64,000 nt of DNA from Acidobacteriota bacterium (GCA_016191085.1 JACPPJ010000080.1:1-64000), one strand, 5' to 3'. Positions 54,140-62,834 are shown, numbered from the stretch's first letter. Notes: generated by a model from the sequence alone, not told the origin. Numbers and translations: made by a program.

Positions 54140-54539
54140 AGAAGATTATGGGCAAAGCCCTACGAACCATAACAACATTATCTTTTCTCATAGCAAACTC
54201 TTTCGACTTTCTGAAGACGAGCCGGAGAGTCAAAAACAATTCGTTCCTGGCAGTGTCCTAGGGCTGGCTTGCGATGGGCGTTGCAATAGTGCAGTTGCAT
54301 TCAAGCGGGGTCTGGCTCGAAGGGCTGCTGGCAACACTGATAGGTGAACATTTGGAATAGGATTTTGTTGTGGCAACATGGTACCACATCGATCATAATC
54401 TCCGCCGCCAATAATTTCTATCAGCCCCAATCTGATTTATTCGTAGGACTTTGCGTGGGGGGGATTTGTCCTACAGCGAGGCTGAAGCAGAAAGAGAGAT
54501 TGCAGGCTGGACGGGGGCCGCTCGGCATTAGGAACTCTC
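54140..54539. other. 400-bp region, nothing identified
   Basis: Between the mobile unit and the regulator gene stop I find no credible gene. It contains an inverted pair GTAGGAC (54443-54449)/GTCCTAC (54468-54474) with a run of seven G between. It does not encode the missing N-terminus of the kaiC-like gene on either strand. Confidence 0.5.
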
Positions 54540-55177
54540 TCAAATCACCAAGCCGTTTCGGATCGCGTACCGGATGATTTCGGCGCTATTTCTGACTCCG
54601 AGCTTTTTCAGGATCCGCGCGCGATAGGTGCTGATTGTTTTTTGCTGAGCGACAGGTCTTCGCCGATTTCCGTAACGGTCTTTCCCGAGGCCATACTACA
54701 CATGATTTCATACTCGCGGTCGGAAAGCATCTCGTGCGGCATGCGCTTGAAATCCTTTCTTACTCTTACGCTCAAGGCCAGCTTTTCGGCCAGAGTAGGA
54801 CTTACGTATTGGCCGCCGGCCAGAATCTTGCGGATGGCTGAAACCAACTCCTCGGTGGCGCTTTCCTTCGTCATGTAGCCTTCCGCGCCGGCCTTCAGGA
54901 CACGAACGCCAAACTGATCTTCCGGATGAACACTCAGTACCAGAACCGGAAGCTTCGGCCGTGCGGCCTTTAATTCCAGGAGGAAATCCAAGCCGTTTTT
55001 TCCCGGCAGGGTGATGTCGAGCAATACGACATCCCAGGCTTTTTTCCCAAGCTGCTCCATAGCCTGCTCAGCGTTGGAGGCTTCTCCACATTGGACGTCC
55101 GAGAAGGCGTCGGAAAGCAGCGCCCTCAGACCACGCCGGAGAATTGCGTGGTCGTCGACGATGAGGACTCGTATCAT
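54540..55177 (-). pseudogene. NarL/LuxR-type response regulator, frameshifted in the DNA-binding domain
   Basis: The receiver (VLIVDDHAILRRGLRALL, DVVLLDITLPGKNG, VLVLSVH, GYMTKES) and the start of the LuxR helix-turn-helix (LSDREYEIMCSMASGKTVTEIGEDLSLS) are intact. The frame then hits a stop at 54608. Adding one A to the A6 run (T6 at 54638-54643) restores KTISTYRARILKKLGVRNSAEI, the recognition helix and tail, to a stop at 54540. As read, it could not bind DNA. Start overlaps the kinase stop (ATGA). Confidence 0.88.
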
Positions 55178-56409
55178 GACATAGCGCCGGATTCGTCCAA
55201 CGGCAGAAATGGAATCCAGGCGGTGACGCTGGTACCTTTCCCAGGAGCGCTAGAGATGTTGACCAGGCCGCCCAGCATGGCGGCACGTTCCCGCATACCC
55301 AGCAGACCCACGGATTTCGAAAGTGAAGGGTCCGCCGGATCGAAGCCCTGTCCGTTATCGCGTATCAGAAGAACCAGCCCGTCCCGTTGCTTCTGGAGAA
55401 CCACCTCGGTCCGCGTGGCCCTGGAATGACGAGCGACATTGGTCAAAGTTTCCTGGAAAATGCGGAATAGAGCGGTCGAAACGTTCGGCCCAACCATAGC
55501 TTCCCGGGCGAGCAGCCGGAGCTTGCACGGAATGCCGGTTCGGGCCTGAAATTCCTGGGCCTGCCATTCCAAGGCGGCCGTCAAACCCATATCCAAAATA
55601 CCGGGCCTTAGCTCAGTGCAGATTCTGCGAACAGACTTGATGAGGTTGTCCGCCAATTGCATCGTGCCGCCGATCCTTTCGAGCATCTGGCCGCTTCGCG
55701 GGGACAGTCTGCCCATCAGCCAGGAAATGTCAACCTTCACGGCGGTCAACGATTGACCCATCTCATCGTGGATTTCGCGGGCGATCCTGGTCCGCTCCTC
55801 CTCTCGAACGGTTAGCAGGCGCGCTGCAAGATTCCGCAACTGGCCGCTCGAAGCACTCAGTTCCTGCTCCGCACGCTTCACGGCGGACAGGTCCGAAGCG
55901 ATCAGGCAGATCGCCCGCGTGCCTCCCGGGTGGAGAGAACTCAAGGCCAGTTGGACAGGCAAAGGGTTGCCCTTTCGGCATTGCATACGGATCTCGCCCC
56001 TGCAATTCCTTTGGGCAGCATGCCGGAGTAAGGCATCCAGCCTGGCCTGGTCGTCGGGAAAAACCAAGTCCAGCATGGAAGAACCGATGACTTTCTGGAG
56101 CCTCGCTCCCAGCAACCGCGCAAAACGGGTGTTGCAGTGCAAGACGGTATGGTCGGAGCCGAGAACCGCGGCGCCCTCGTTCATCCGCTCCACGAAAACA
56201 CGGTAGACATGGTCGGCTCCCGCGAGCGTGAACACTTTTTTTCCGCCCCGGACGTCCACAACAATCGCATCTACCTTACCGGAACGAATGGCATCGAGGG
56301 TTGCCTCGGCTTCTTGCAGGCGTGTGACCAATTCGCGGCGCGACAGGGCCGGTGGTTTTTGCGAGGAGCGGCTTTTCTTCCTGTTAGCCAACCTCTTTCC
56401 ACCTTCCAT
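55174..56409 (-). CDS. NarX-type sensor histidine kinase with PAS domain
   Basis: A 411-residue cytoplasmic kinase. The N-terminus is basic, then LQEAEATLDAIRSGKVDAIVV (a motif typical of such kinases). A PAS domain follows (NEGAAVLGSDHTVLHCNTRFARLLG). The HisKA_3 box is REEERTRIAREIHDEMGQSLTAV with the phospho-His in IHDEMGQ. HATPase has ETLTNVARHSRAT, IRDNGQGFDP and GLLGMRERA. It pairs with the LuxR-type regulator it overlaps and lies downstream of kaiB. Confidence 0.94.
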   Translation of the reverse strand: MEGGKRLANRKKSRSSQKPPALSRRELVTRLQEAEATLDAIRSGKVDAIVVDVRGGKKVFTLAGADHVYRVFVERMNEGAAVLGSDHTVLHCNTRFARLLGARLQKVIGSSMLDLVFPDDQARLDALLRHAAQRNCRGEIRMQCRKGNPLPVQLALSSLHPGGTRAICLIASDLSAVKRAEQELSASSGQLRNLAARLLTVREEERTRIAREIHDEMGQSLTAVKVDISWLMGRLSPRSGQMLERIGGTMQLADNLIKSVRRICTELRPGILDMGLTAALEWQAQEFQARTGIPCKLRLLAREAMVGPNVSTALFRIFQETLTNVARHSRATRTEVVLQKQRDGLVLLIRDNGQGFDPADPSLSKSVGLLGMRERAAMLGGLVNISSAPGKGTSVTAWIPFLPLDESGAMS

Positions 56410-56415
56410 CGGCTA

Positions 56416-56823
56416 CTAGCCTCGCCGTTTCAGGTCCAGCCCCAAGAGCACATCTCCTGTGTTCGAAAGGTCCCCAATGAGCCTTCGCAGCGGGAGTGGG
56501 AGCCGCTTAATGAGCGTTGGCACCGCCACAATCTGCTCGCCCCTGGCTAGGTTCGCCTGCTGGTAGATGTCGATGACTTCCAGGTCATACCGATTTTTCA
56601 AGTACTGCTCACAAACCCGCTTGATATTTTCTACAGCCCGCGCCGATTTCAACGTAGATCCGCTTACGTACAAACGCAAGACGTACTTTGTCTGGCCAGA
56701 ATGGGTGCCGGCCCGTTCCTGTCCCCCGGCCAATCCGAGGTCTCCAGCACATTCCGATTTGGTGGGGGTGATTGCGAGTTTCCGCTTTCTTGCCGGACCG
56801 CCTTTTTTCGGGGACTTTTTCAT
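56416..56823 (-). CDS. kaiB: KaiB-like protein 2
   Basis: From ATG 56823 (AGGAGG site) the protein is 135 residues. A 45-residue basic leader precedes the thioredoxin-like KaiB domain: TKYVLRLYVSGSTLKSARAVENIKRVCEQYL, DLEVIDIYQQANLARGEQIVAVPTLIKRLP and RRLIGDLSNTGDVLLGLDL. In cyanobacteria KaiB binds KaiC; here no KaiA is present. A TTG at 56847 would add eight residues but lacks the ribosome site. Confidence 0.9.
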   Translation of the reverse strand: MKKSPKKGGPARKRKLAITPTKSECAGDLGLAGGQERAGTHSGQTKYVLRLYVSGSTLKSARAVENIKRVCEQYLKNRYDLEVIDIYQQANLARGEQIVAVPTLIKRLPLPLRRLIGDLSNTGDVLLGLDLKRRG

Positions 56824-56843
56824 GCGAGCCCTCCTGAGCTGGG

Positions 56844-57179
56844 TCAAGCTAACTTTCGCAGGTCCAGGCCCACCAACAACCCTGTGGTGTTGGACAGGTC
56901 TCCAATGATTTTCCGGACAGGTTCCGGAAGTTTTCTCACCAAGGTCGGGATTGCTATGATCTGGTCGCCGCGCGCCAGTTGCGGATTCTCCAGAAGGTCA
57001 ATCACCTCGATCCGATAGCGACCCTTCAGGTGCTCTTCGCATAGCACCTTGAGGTTGCCAAAGGCGCTAATCGACTTGGGAGTTTGTCCCGCCACATAGA
57101 GACGCAGCTTCCAAACCTCCGGTTTATGCCGGGTCTGTTTGCGACCCTTTGCCTGAGTCTTTGTCTTGGTTGTCGGCAT
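56844..57179 (-). CDS. kaiB: KaiB-like protein 1
   Basis: A 111-residue KaiB domain protein: [81 protein letters not shown]. Its ATG directly abuts the kaiC stop (TGAATG). It shares most motifs with KaiB-like protein 2 but has a shorter basic leader (22 residues). The pair probably arose by duplication. Confidence 0.93.
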   Translation of the reverse strand: MPTTKTKTQAKGRKQTRHKPEVWKLRLYVAGQTPKSISAFGNLKVLCEEHLKGRYRIEVIDLLENPQLARGDQIIAIPTLVRKLPEPVRKIIGDLSNTTGLLVGLDLRKLA

Positions 57180-58944
57180 TCAGCGCCTCCGCGCTAGTTT
57201 GGCGTGCCCATTCTTCTTGTCAGAGGACAAGTCCGCTTTGCGGCTCCGCCGCATCAGAGCGCGGTTCTGCGACAGTTCCTCTTGGGACAATTCCGAATCG
57301 GAGACGCTCTGTTGAATTCTCTCTTCTTCCGTTTCAAACTCCGCTCGGAGCTTAGCCATGCGGGCCTCAAAGATCTGGCGGTTGCGCTCCAGTTGGCGCC
57401 GCCGGCTCCCCAGTTCTTGCCGGCGGGACGTGTCCGCAGCTTTCTCGCGCGCTTCCTGCGACAACCGGGAGGAGCCGGTCAGCACGCCCTCGGGTCCGAG
57501 GTAAACGTCCAGCAATTGGAGACCGTTGCCCGTGAGCAGGAATTCGCGAATCTGGTTGGAATGCTCCATACCGCGGGATTTCAGGCGTACAGCGCGCGGT
57601 TCCGCTCGCCCCCGACCTCGATGCTTTGCAGCAGAAGCCAGGTGTCCATGAGGGAGGAGACGTCTACCTCGCTGGCTTCCAGTGGCCCGCCTCCCGCAGT
57701 CAAACTGGTGAATATCGCGGTGATCCCCTGGGTCTTCAGGAAATCGACCAGCCGCGTGAGCATGGACCGCACTTCGTTTGGGGTGCTGGCCATGATCAGA
57801 TTAGTAACCGGGTCCACTACGACGACACTGGGCTGGAAGCTGGAGATGTCCTTGTGGGCTTGTAGCAGGTGCTGTTCAAGTCCTCCATAGGTGGGCCGGC
57901 CGCATGGAATTGCAGTAGCCCTTTGCGTACCCATTGCTCGAGGTCGAGGCCGATGGAACGCATATTGCGGACGATCTGCCGGAGTGATTCCTCGAAGGCG
58001 AAAAATAAGCAGCGCTCGCCGCGGCGGCAGGCCGCATCCACGAAATGTGCCGCCACGCTTGTCTTACCGGTTCCCGAGGTGCCGGATATCAAAATGCTGC
58101 TCCCCCGATAAAAGCCCTTGCCTCCTAGCATGCCATCCAACCGCGCAATGCCGCTTGATATTCGTTCGGCGGGCGCAGCATGGTCCAGGCCCAGCGAAGA
58201 GAGCGGCAGGACTGAAATGCCGTGTTCATCAATGAGAAACGGATACTCGTTGGTGCCGTGGGTGGAACCCCGGTACTTGACGATGCGCAGGCGACGGGTC
58301 GAGATCTCCTCCCGGATACGATGGTCCAGCAGAATCACGCAATCGGAGACGAACTCCTCGATGCCGTGCCGGGTCAGCCTGTCGGATCGGTCTCTCTCAG
58401 CGGTGATGACAGTGGTCAATCCTTTTTGCTTGAGCCAGCCGAACAGGCGGCGGATTTCTGCGCGCAGGATACCTGGGTTTGGCAACTCGCTGAAGAGCGA
58501 TTCAATTGTGTCCAGGACGACTCGCTGTGCCCCGACCTTCTGGACAGCGTCGGCAATTCGAATGAAGAGGCCATCGAGGTCATACTCGCCGGTTTCCGCA
58601 ATCTCGTTTCGTGCGATGTGCACGTGGTCCAGAAACACTTTCTTGTCCGCCACCAGCCGGTCCAGGTCGAAACCAAGCGACGCCGCATTCTTGGTCAGGT
58701 CCGGGATCGTTTCCTCGAACGACATGAACACCCCGGGTTCACTGTATTGTGTGGCGCCCCGAACCAGGAACTCCAGTCCGAACAGTGTCTTTCCGGAACC
58801 GGCGCCTCCACTGATCAGAGTGGGGCGGCCGCGAGGCAACCCTCCCAACGTGATTTCGTCCAACCCCTGGATTCCGGTGAGTGCTTTCGACAGCGTTTTG
58901 GAAGATGGCTGGCCTGCATTCCTCTTTTTCCCCATTTGTTTCAT
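57180..58944 (-). pseudogene. kaiC: KaiC-like dual ATPase interrupted by two frameshifts
   Basis: Three frames join to one KaiC of about 588 residues. Part 1 (58944 to about 57900) has Walker A GGAGSGKT and Walker B VVLDTIESLF in domain 1, and ISGTSGTGKTS in domain 2. Part 2 resumes at RPTYGGLEQHLLQAHKDI with VVVVDPVTNLI (Walker B) and ends ERNRALYA. Part 3 reads LKSRGMEHSNQIREFLLTG to a long coiled tail (QELGSRRRQLERNRQIFEARMAKL). Single missing C bases near 57899 and 57584 restore one frame. It heads an operon with kaiB, kaiB, kinase and regulator. Confidence 0.88.
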
Positions 58945-59139
58945 CCTTGGCCCAGACGATCTACGTGCATCACGGAACGGTTCCGTGGGTCCCCCTTATC
59001 AACAGGGCCACTCGGTCCCTTCAACATAGACTGCCTCTATAGAGGAGCAACTATGGATTTTACCAAGATAGGCGCGATCGCGTAAATCAAAGTTGGGATC
59101 GTGGAACGTTATATGCTTTTGGGAAAACAGCATTCGCGG

Positions 59140-59188
59140 AATGAGCGATTTTCAACCAGCCCTGTGAGCAATATTGAACTGACACGCC
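59140..59188 (-). repeat. Dispersed 48-bp motif, copy A
   Basis: On the minus strand it reads GCGTGTCAGTTCAATATTGC, then TCACAGGGCTGGTTGAAAAT, then CGCTCATT. It shares the TGTCAGTTC...GCTCAC...TGGT.AAA..GCTC layout with three other copies. It sits between the kaiC start and the receiver gene at 59406. Confidence 0.75.
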
Positions 59189-59405
59189 AGTTACACTGGA
59201 AGCAGCGGCAAGTATGGGCGAGACTTGCCGCACAGATCCTGCAAAAAGATTGTTGGACAGATTGTGCGACTTGGGTGCAAGAAATGAGCCAACTCCCAGA
59301 TCTCAATACGTCAAACTAATGTGACCGAGAAGAACCGTACCGGGCGAAAATGAGAGAGCCGTCAAGACCTAACTGATAGTCCGGTCGAAGCGTTGAGGAG
59401 AGGTA

Positions 59406-59813
59406 ATGAAAAGAAAGATAAGGCTAATACTGATTGCGGAAGACTGCAAAGATATCCGTGACGTGTACGGTGAGTTTCTCGCCCGACGGGGATTTGAGGT
59501 GGCTTTGGCGAATGACGGTCAGGAAGTGGTGAACAAGGCCGTCAGCATTCAGCCGGATGTGATCATTATGGATCTCGTGATGCCGGTGATGGACGGGTGG
59601 GAGGCAACGCTGCGACTGAAGGCAGATGTAAGAACCAAGGATATTCCGGTTGTGATTTTGACAGCCAACGGGTTCGCAAGTACGCCCCTTGTCATCCAGC
59701 AAGGGTGTGCAGGGTTTTTGATCAAACCCTGCGAGCCGGACGCGATGGTTGCGGAGATCGCTCGGGTGCTCGAAAATATGGACCGGAACGTCCACCTACG
59801 CAGCGCTGCGTAG
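59406..59813 (+). CDS. Response regulator (receiver domain only)
   Basis: A 135-residue receiver: LILIAEDCKDIRDVYGEFLARRGFEVA, then VIIMDLVMPVMDGWEA (phosphoacceptor Asp), PVVILTANG (switch) and GFLIKPCEP (Lys). GAGGAGAGGTA precedes the ATG. There is no output domain. The truncated receiver at 46737-46898 is a close relative. It stands alone, divergent from the kai operon. Confidence 0.93.
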   Translation: MKRKIRLILIAEDCKDIRDVYGEFLARRGFEVALANDGQEVVNKAVSIQPDVIIMDLVMPVMDGWEATLRLKADVRTKDIPVVILTANGFASTPLVIQQGCAGFLIKPCEPDAMVAEIARVLENMDRNVHLRSAA

Positions 59814-59846
59814 CGATCGATTACCGCGTTTGGCCAAGAATCGCGT

Positions 59847-60008
59847 TTACATTCTTAAATTCCCGAGACCGCCTCCCAACAACAGCCATACCAGGAGGAT
59901 CACCAAGATGACTCCTCCTATTCCAATGCCGCCGCGAGTACCGTAGCGGCTATACCCAAAGAATCCGCCCCCGAACAGCAGGACTAACAAAATAATCAAT
60001 ATCAGCAT
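59847..60008 (-). CDS. DUF3309-like small membrane protein
   Basis: ATG 60008 follows AAGGAGAG and gives 53 residues with two hydrophobic segments, MLILIILLVLLFGGG and IGIGGVILVILLVWLLLGGG, joined by GYSRYGTRGG. This matches the short glycine-rich DUF3309 pattern. Function unknown; such genes are often stress-induced. Confidence 0.8.
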   Translation of the reverse strand: MLILIILLVLLFGGGFFGYSRYGTRGGIGIGGVILVILLVWLLLGGGLGNLRM

Positions 60009-60134
60009 TTTCGTTCTCTCCTTAATCCTCAATTTACGATACCGGAGTGATCATGGACAGGATGCTCTACCACCTCCAAAGCTCGATGATTGCCGTCAAC
60101 TGGAGGCATACTTGTTATACCCTGCGGCCAAATC

Positions 60135-60181
60135 GCATGTCAGTTCAGTACTGCTCACGGATTTGGTCAAAAGCGCTCCTT
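60135..60181 (+). repeat. Dispersed 48-bp motif, copy B
   Basis: Reads GCATGTCAGTTCAGTACTGC, then TCACGGATTTGGTCAAAAGC, then GCTCCTT. It lies in the divergent spacer between the DUF3309-like gene and the membrane protein at 60235, about 55 bases upstream of the latter start. Confidence 0.75.
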
Positions 60182-60234
60182 AGGACTTATTCTGACTTTC
60201 GGCCATCCACCGCCTGGTGAAGAGGAGATTCTCA

Positions 60235-60642
60235 ATGGGGAAAGAACGGAGGCACAAGCAGGGTGTTATCCGCCGTCATTCGCTCAGCTTGGTCTCGGTC
60301 GGGATCCTGATGATGTGGATTGTTCTATACAGCGTTTCGAACCCTGTCACTCATCGAGGCTCATTCTTCGGTAATGCAATAGCTGATTGGACGGGTGTCG
60401 TGGTAATGGTAATCGCGACAAAGTATCTCTACGAGAAAGGCTCGTCAGAAAGCCGGCGTCCACCGCACGGTTTCTTGAGTCCTATTCGGGAGCGACTACG
60501 CGACCATTCCCTCAGCATTTTTCTGTTGTTCATCGGAATCGGATGGATTGCCCTTTATGTCTCAATGGACTCTGAGGCTAAGTGGGGGCAAGTGGTCGGA
60601 AACATTGTTTCAGAATGGACCAGATTTTCGGTCTGGTACTGA
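60235..60642 (+). CDS. Hypothetical membrane protein
   Basis: From ATG 60235 (GAGGAG site) the product is 135 residues with a basic N-terminus (GKERRHKQGVIRRHS). It has four hydrophobic segments: LVSVGILMMWIVLYSVS, AIADWTGVVVMVIATKYLY, SIFLLFIGIGWIALYVS and a weaker WGQVVGNIVSEWTRF. The two halves look like an internal duplication (GNAIADWTGVVV and GNIVSEWTRFSV). No family recognised. Confidence 0.7.
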   Translation: MGKERRHKQGVIRRHSLSLVSVGILMMWIVLYSVSNPVTHRGSFFGNAIADWTGVVVMVIATKYLYEKGSSESRRPPHGFLSPIRERLRDHSLSIFLLFIGIGWIALYVSMDSEAKWGQVVGNIVSEWTRFSVWY

Positions 60643-60693
60643 TGACGAAGCGTCTAATTGAACCACACTCAAAAGAGAGTGCGAGGAGGAACA

Positions 60694-61110
60694 ATGGATA
60701 AGACAAGCAGAACATCCGATCCGCGGAAGCTGGCCATCTGGGCAAGTGTACTGTTGGCTGTTTTCCTCTTGGGGTACATTCCGTCGTGGCTCAGCGCTCG
60801 GAGTGCGAGGGCGGAGGCCGCCCTCCTGGATCACAACTTGAAGGTGGCCAAGTTACTGGGCGAACTGGGCATGGTCAGCTATGAGGCCAGCCGTAATAAT
60901 TTTGCCAGCGCCAGCAACCATTCTACCCAGTTCTTCAATGGGTTGAAGCTATTGGCAGACGAAACGCGGGATCCGGCTCTTAAATCGAAGCTGGAATCTT
61001 TCGTGCCGAGCCGCGATGAAATCACTGCTGATGTGGCAAAGGCCGAGCCCGCGGTCAAGGAGAAGGTGGCGAACATGTACGCCAGCTTCTACCAGCTCAC
61101 AGTTCCATGA
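60694..61110 (+). CDS. Hypothetical membrane-anchored helical protein
   Basis: From ATG 60694 (GAGGAGGAAC site) the product is 138 residues. One anchor helix (LAIWASVLLAVFLLGYIPSWL) is followed by a helical external domain of about 100 residues with LGELGMVSYEASRNNFASASNHSTQFFNGL and KEKVANMYASFYQLTVP. It follows the 60235 gene by 51 bases on the same strand. No family recognised. Confidence 0.72.
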   Translation: MDKTSRTSDPRKLAIWASVLLAVFLLGYIPSWLSARSARAEAALLDHNLKVAKLLGELGMVSYEASRNNFASASNHSTQFFNGLKLLADETRDPALKSKLESFVPSRDEITADVAKAEPAVKEKVANMYASFYQLTVP

Positions 61111-61184
61111 AGCACCGGGGCGACTACAACAATGACGACCGGTGTGACAGTTAATAGCAAACTCCTCATCGTTATCCTTCACGA

Positions 61185-61379
61185 CTAGAGCTTTTGCCCA
61201 AGCGAGTCGCCGATACCCGCCAAATCCCGCGGCGCACGCATCAGGTACCATACCAAGCCTGCCGCGCCCGCTAGTGCTGCTGTAATCATCATTAACAATA
61301 GGCTCAACCCCGGCATGACCAGGAACAGTACCAGCCACCACACGAGTACAAACAATATGATCAGCAGAGCTAATATCAT
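61185..61379 (-). CDS. Small hypothetical membrane protein
   Basis: From ATG 61379 (GAGGG site) the product is 64 residues with two adjacent membrane helices, LALLIILFVLVWWLVLFLVMPGLSLLLMMI and AALAGAAGLVWYLM, and a polar tail. It resembles the other short membrane genes of this stretch in size only. Function unknown. Confidence 0.6.
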   Translation of the reverse strand: MILALLIILFVLVWWLVLFLVMPGLSLLLMMITAALAGAAGLVWYLMRAPRDLAGIGDSLGQKL

Positions 61380-61600
61380 CACCAATCCCTCGTTTGCAGC
61401 CTGGCATCGAGTATGAGGTTGGCTGAGTAAATTCCACACCCCTAGACTGTGGTCCGCTCCCGAATTGCAACGTACTGATCTGACGAAATGATTACTTTCG
61501 TTGCTACCTCACGTTTAGTCCGGGAGATCCTCAACGGAAGGTCGGAGGTTCCAGCAGGGAAATGAGCCGACCTGGACCGTTATACCGCGGGAGCGATTGA

Positions 61601-61645
61601 CGTGTCAGTTCAGTAACGCTCACACGTCTGGTCAAATGTGCTCCA
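61601..61645 (+). repeat. Dispersed 48-bp motif, copy C
   Basis: Reads CGTGTCAGTTCAGTAACGCT, then CACACGTCTGGTCAAATGTG, then CTCCA. It matches copy B closely in both halves (TGTCAGTTCAGTA, GCTCAC, TGGTCAAA, GCTCC). Confidence 0.75.
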
Positions 61646-61813
61646 CCACTTAACGAGCGGAAGGAACTACAGCGTGGTCGAATCGAAATTACGGGTTGGA
61701 GAGTCGTGCAGGACTACACTCAGCAGGCCGCTGTTGACTGATAAACCATCGTGATAATTGTAATCGATAAAGCCACAGCCGACCTCTGTCTCGACCGCCG
61801 CTGTTAACAGCTC

Positions 61814-61861
61814 AATGAGCAATTCCGACCGGGGCTGTGAGCACTACAGAACTGACACGCC
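61814..61861 (-). repeat. Dispersed 48-bp motif, copy D
   Basis: On the minus strand it reads GGCGTGTCAGTTCTGTAGTG, then CTCACAGCCCCGGTCGGAAT, then TGCTCATT. It faces copy C across about 170 bases and lies about 220 bases upstream of the secreted protein gene at 62081. Confidence 0.72.
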
Positions 61862-62080
61862 AGCAACATGAGGCTATAAGCGTATTGCGTCTAGTTTCCC
61901 TCGGCAAGAATCTGGCAGGCGAAGATCCTCACGGGCTAGCCACCAGATGTGAACTAGCCGAAATCGGGCCTGGCAACGTCGCAAATGGAAAAAGAGGATG
62001 TGGCGCGTAGCTGTTGAGTTTTGTTGTTGGCGCTCAGCACCGATGCACGCTCTGCGTTCTCGATCCAATCGGAGGCTTAT

Positions 62081-62706
62081 ATGAAATTGAATTTACGACA
62101 CGCAACATGGGCGTTTGCTCTGGCAATCGCGCTTACGGTTTTCGGCGTGCCTAATTTCGCCGGTGCGTTTCAGTCAGCAGAAGGCTGGGAGCATGGCCGC
62201 GGGCATGACAAGGACCGGGATCGGGACTGGAACAGGAACGATAGCAGAAACCCGAACTTCCAGCGGGGAATGAATGATGGGCGGGAAGACGGCGCGAAGA
62301 ACCGGGATCGCCGTTATCGCCTGCGGACCAATAACGACGCAGATCGCCGCGCCTACGAAGCCGGCTACGACCAGGGGTATCAAGACAACAGGCGCGGCGG
62401 CTATGATCGTGACCGCGACCACAATCGCAATTACGACGGCCAGAATGGTAGATATGACCAGAATCGTCAGTACGGACGCAGCGGTAATGTGGCCGCGCAG
62501 ATGGGATCTCAGGATGGATTCAACGACGGACGGAAGGACCGGCAGACGGGACACAGTAACCGTCCCACACAGGGCGACAACTATAAGAATGCGACCCGTG
62601 GCTTTGCCGGAGGCGCAGGCCAAACCGCGTACAAGGCATCGTACCGCCAGCCTACTTACCGGCCTACCAACAGGGTTACGCCGAACAAAACTATGGTCGG
62701 CGGTAA
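62081..62706 (+). pseudogene. Secreted Asp/Arg/Tyr-rich protein with YxxGY repeats, frameshifted near its end
   Basis: ATG 62081 follows GGAGG. A signal peptide (WAFALAIALTVFGVPNFAGA) precedes a very hydrophilic region rich in Asp, Arg, Asn and Gly, with YEAGYDQGYQDN and GFNDGRKD motifs. As read, the frame runs to 62779 with an unrelated basic tail. A single missing base near 62650 restores AYLPAYQQGYAEQNYGRR and a stop at 62706, keeping the repeat theme. Function unknown; it may be an envelope stress protein. Confidence 0.72.
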
Positions 62707-62834
62707 GGTTTGTTCTCGGATTTCGGGACTGTTTTTCCGACCGAGCAGTCACATTCGCTTCGCGGAGCTCGCTCGTTAACTCGTGTCGAAATCCTGAGGA
62801 ATCGTAAACGTCCGAACATCCGAAGGAGGCAAAA

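Larger units (their letters stand above)
61380..62080. other. 700-bp intergenic region with two copies of the dispersed motif
   Basis: No convincing gene is present; short frames lack ribosome sites. Motif copies C and D lie in opposite orientation at 61601 and 61814. The right end has GGAGG just before the 62081 start. Confidence 0.55.

Noticed and set aside
49984-54141. CTAG as a target-site duplication of the mobile unit
   Set aside because: The two CTAG words lie at different distances from the inverted repeats, and a 4-base match is weak. It is kept only as a possibility.
59101-59319. 72-codon plus-strand frame between kaiC and the receiver gene
   Set aside because: It starts with GTG without a ribosome site and contains copy A of the dispersed motif, so it is more likely non-coding.
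61874-62068. 64-codon minus-strand frame
   Set aside because: It has no ribosome site or homology and lies in a repeat-bearing spacer.
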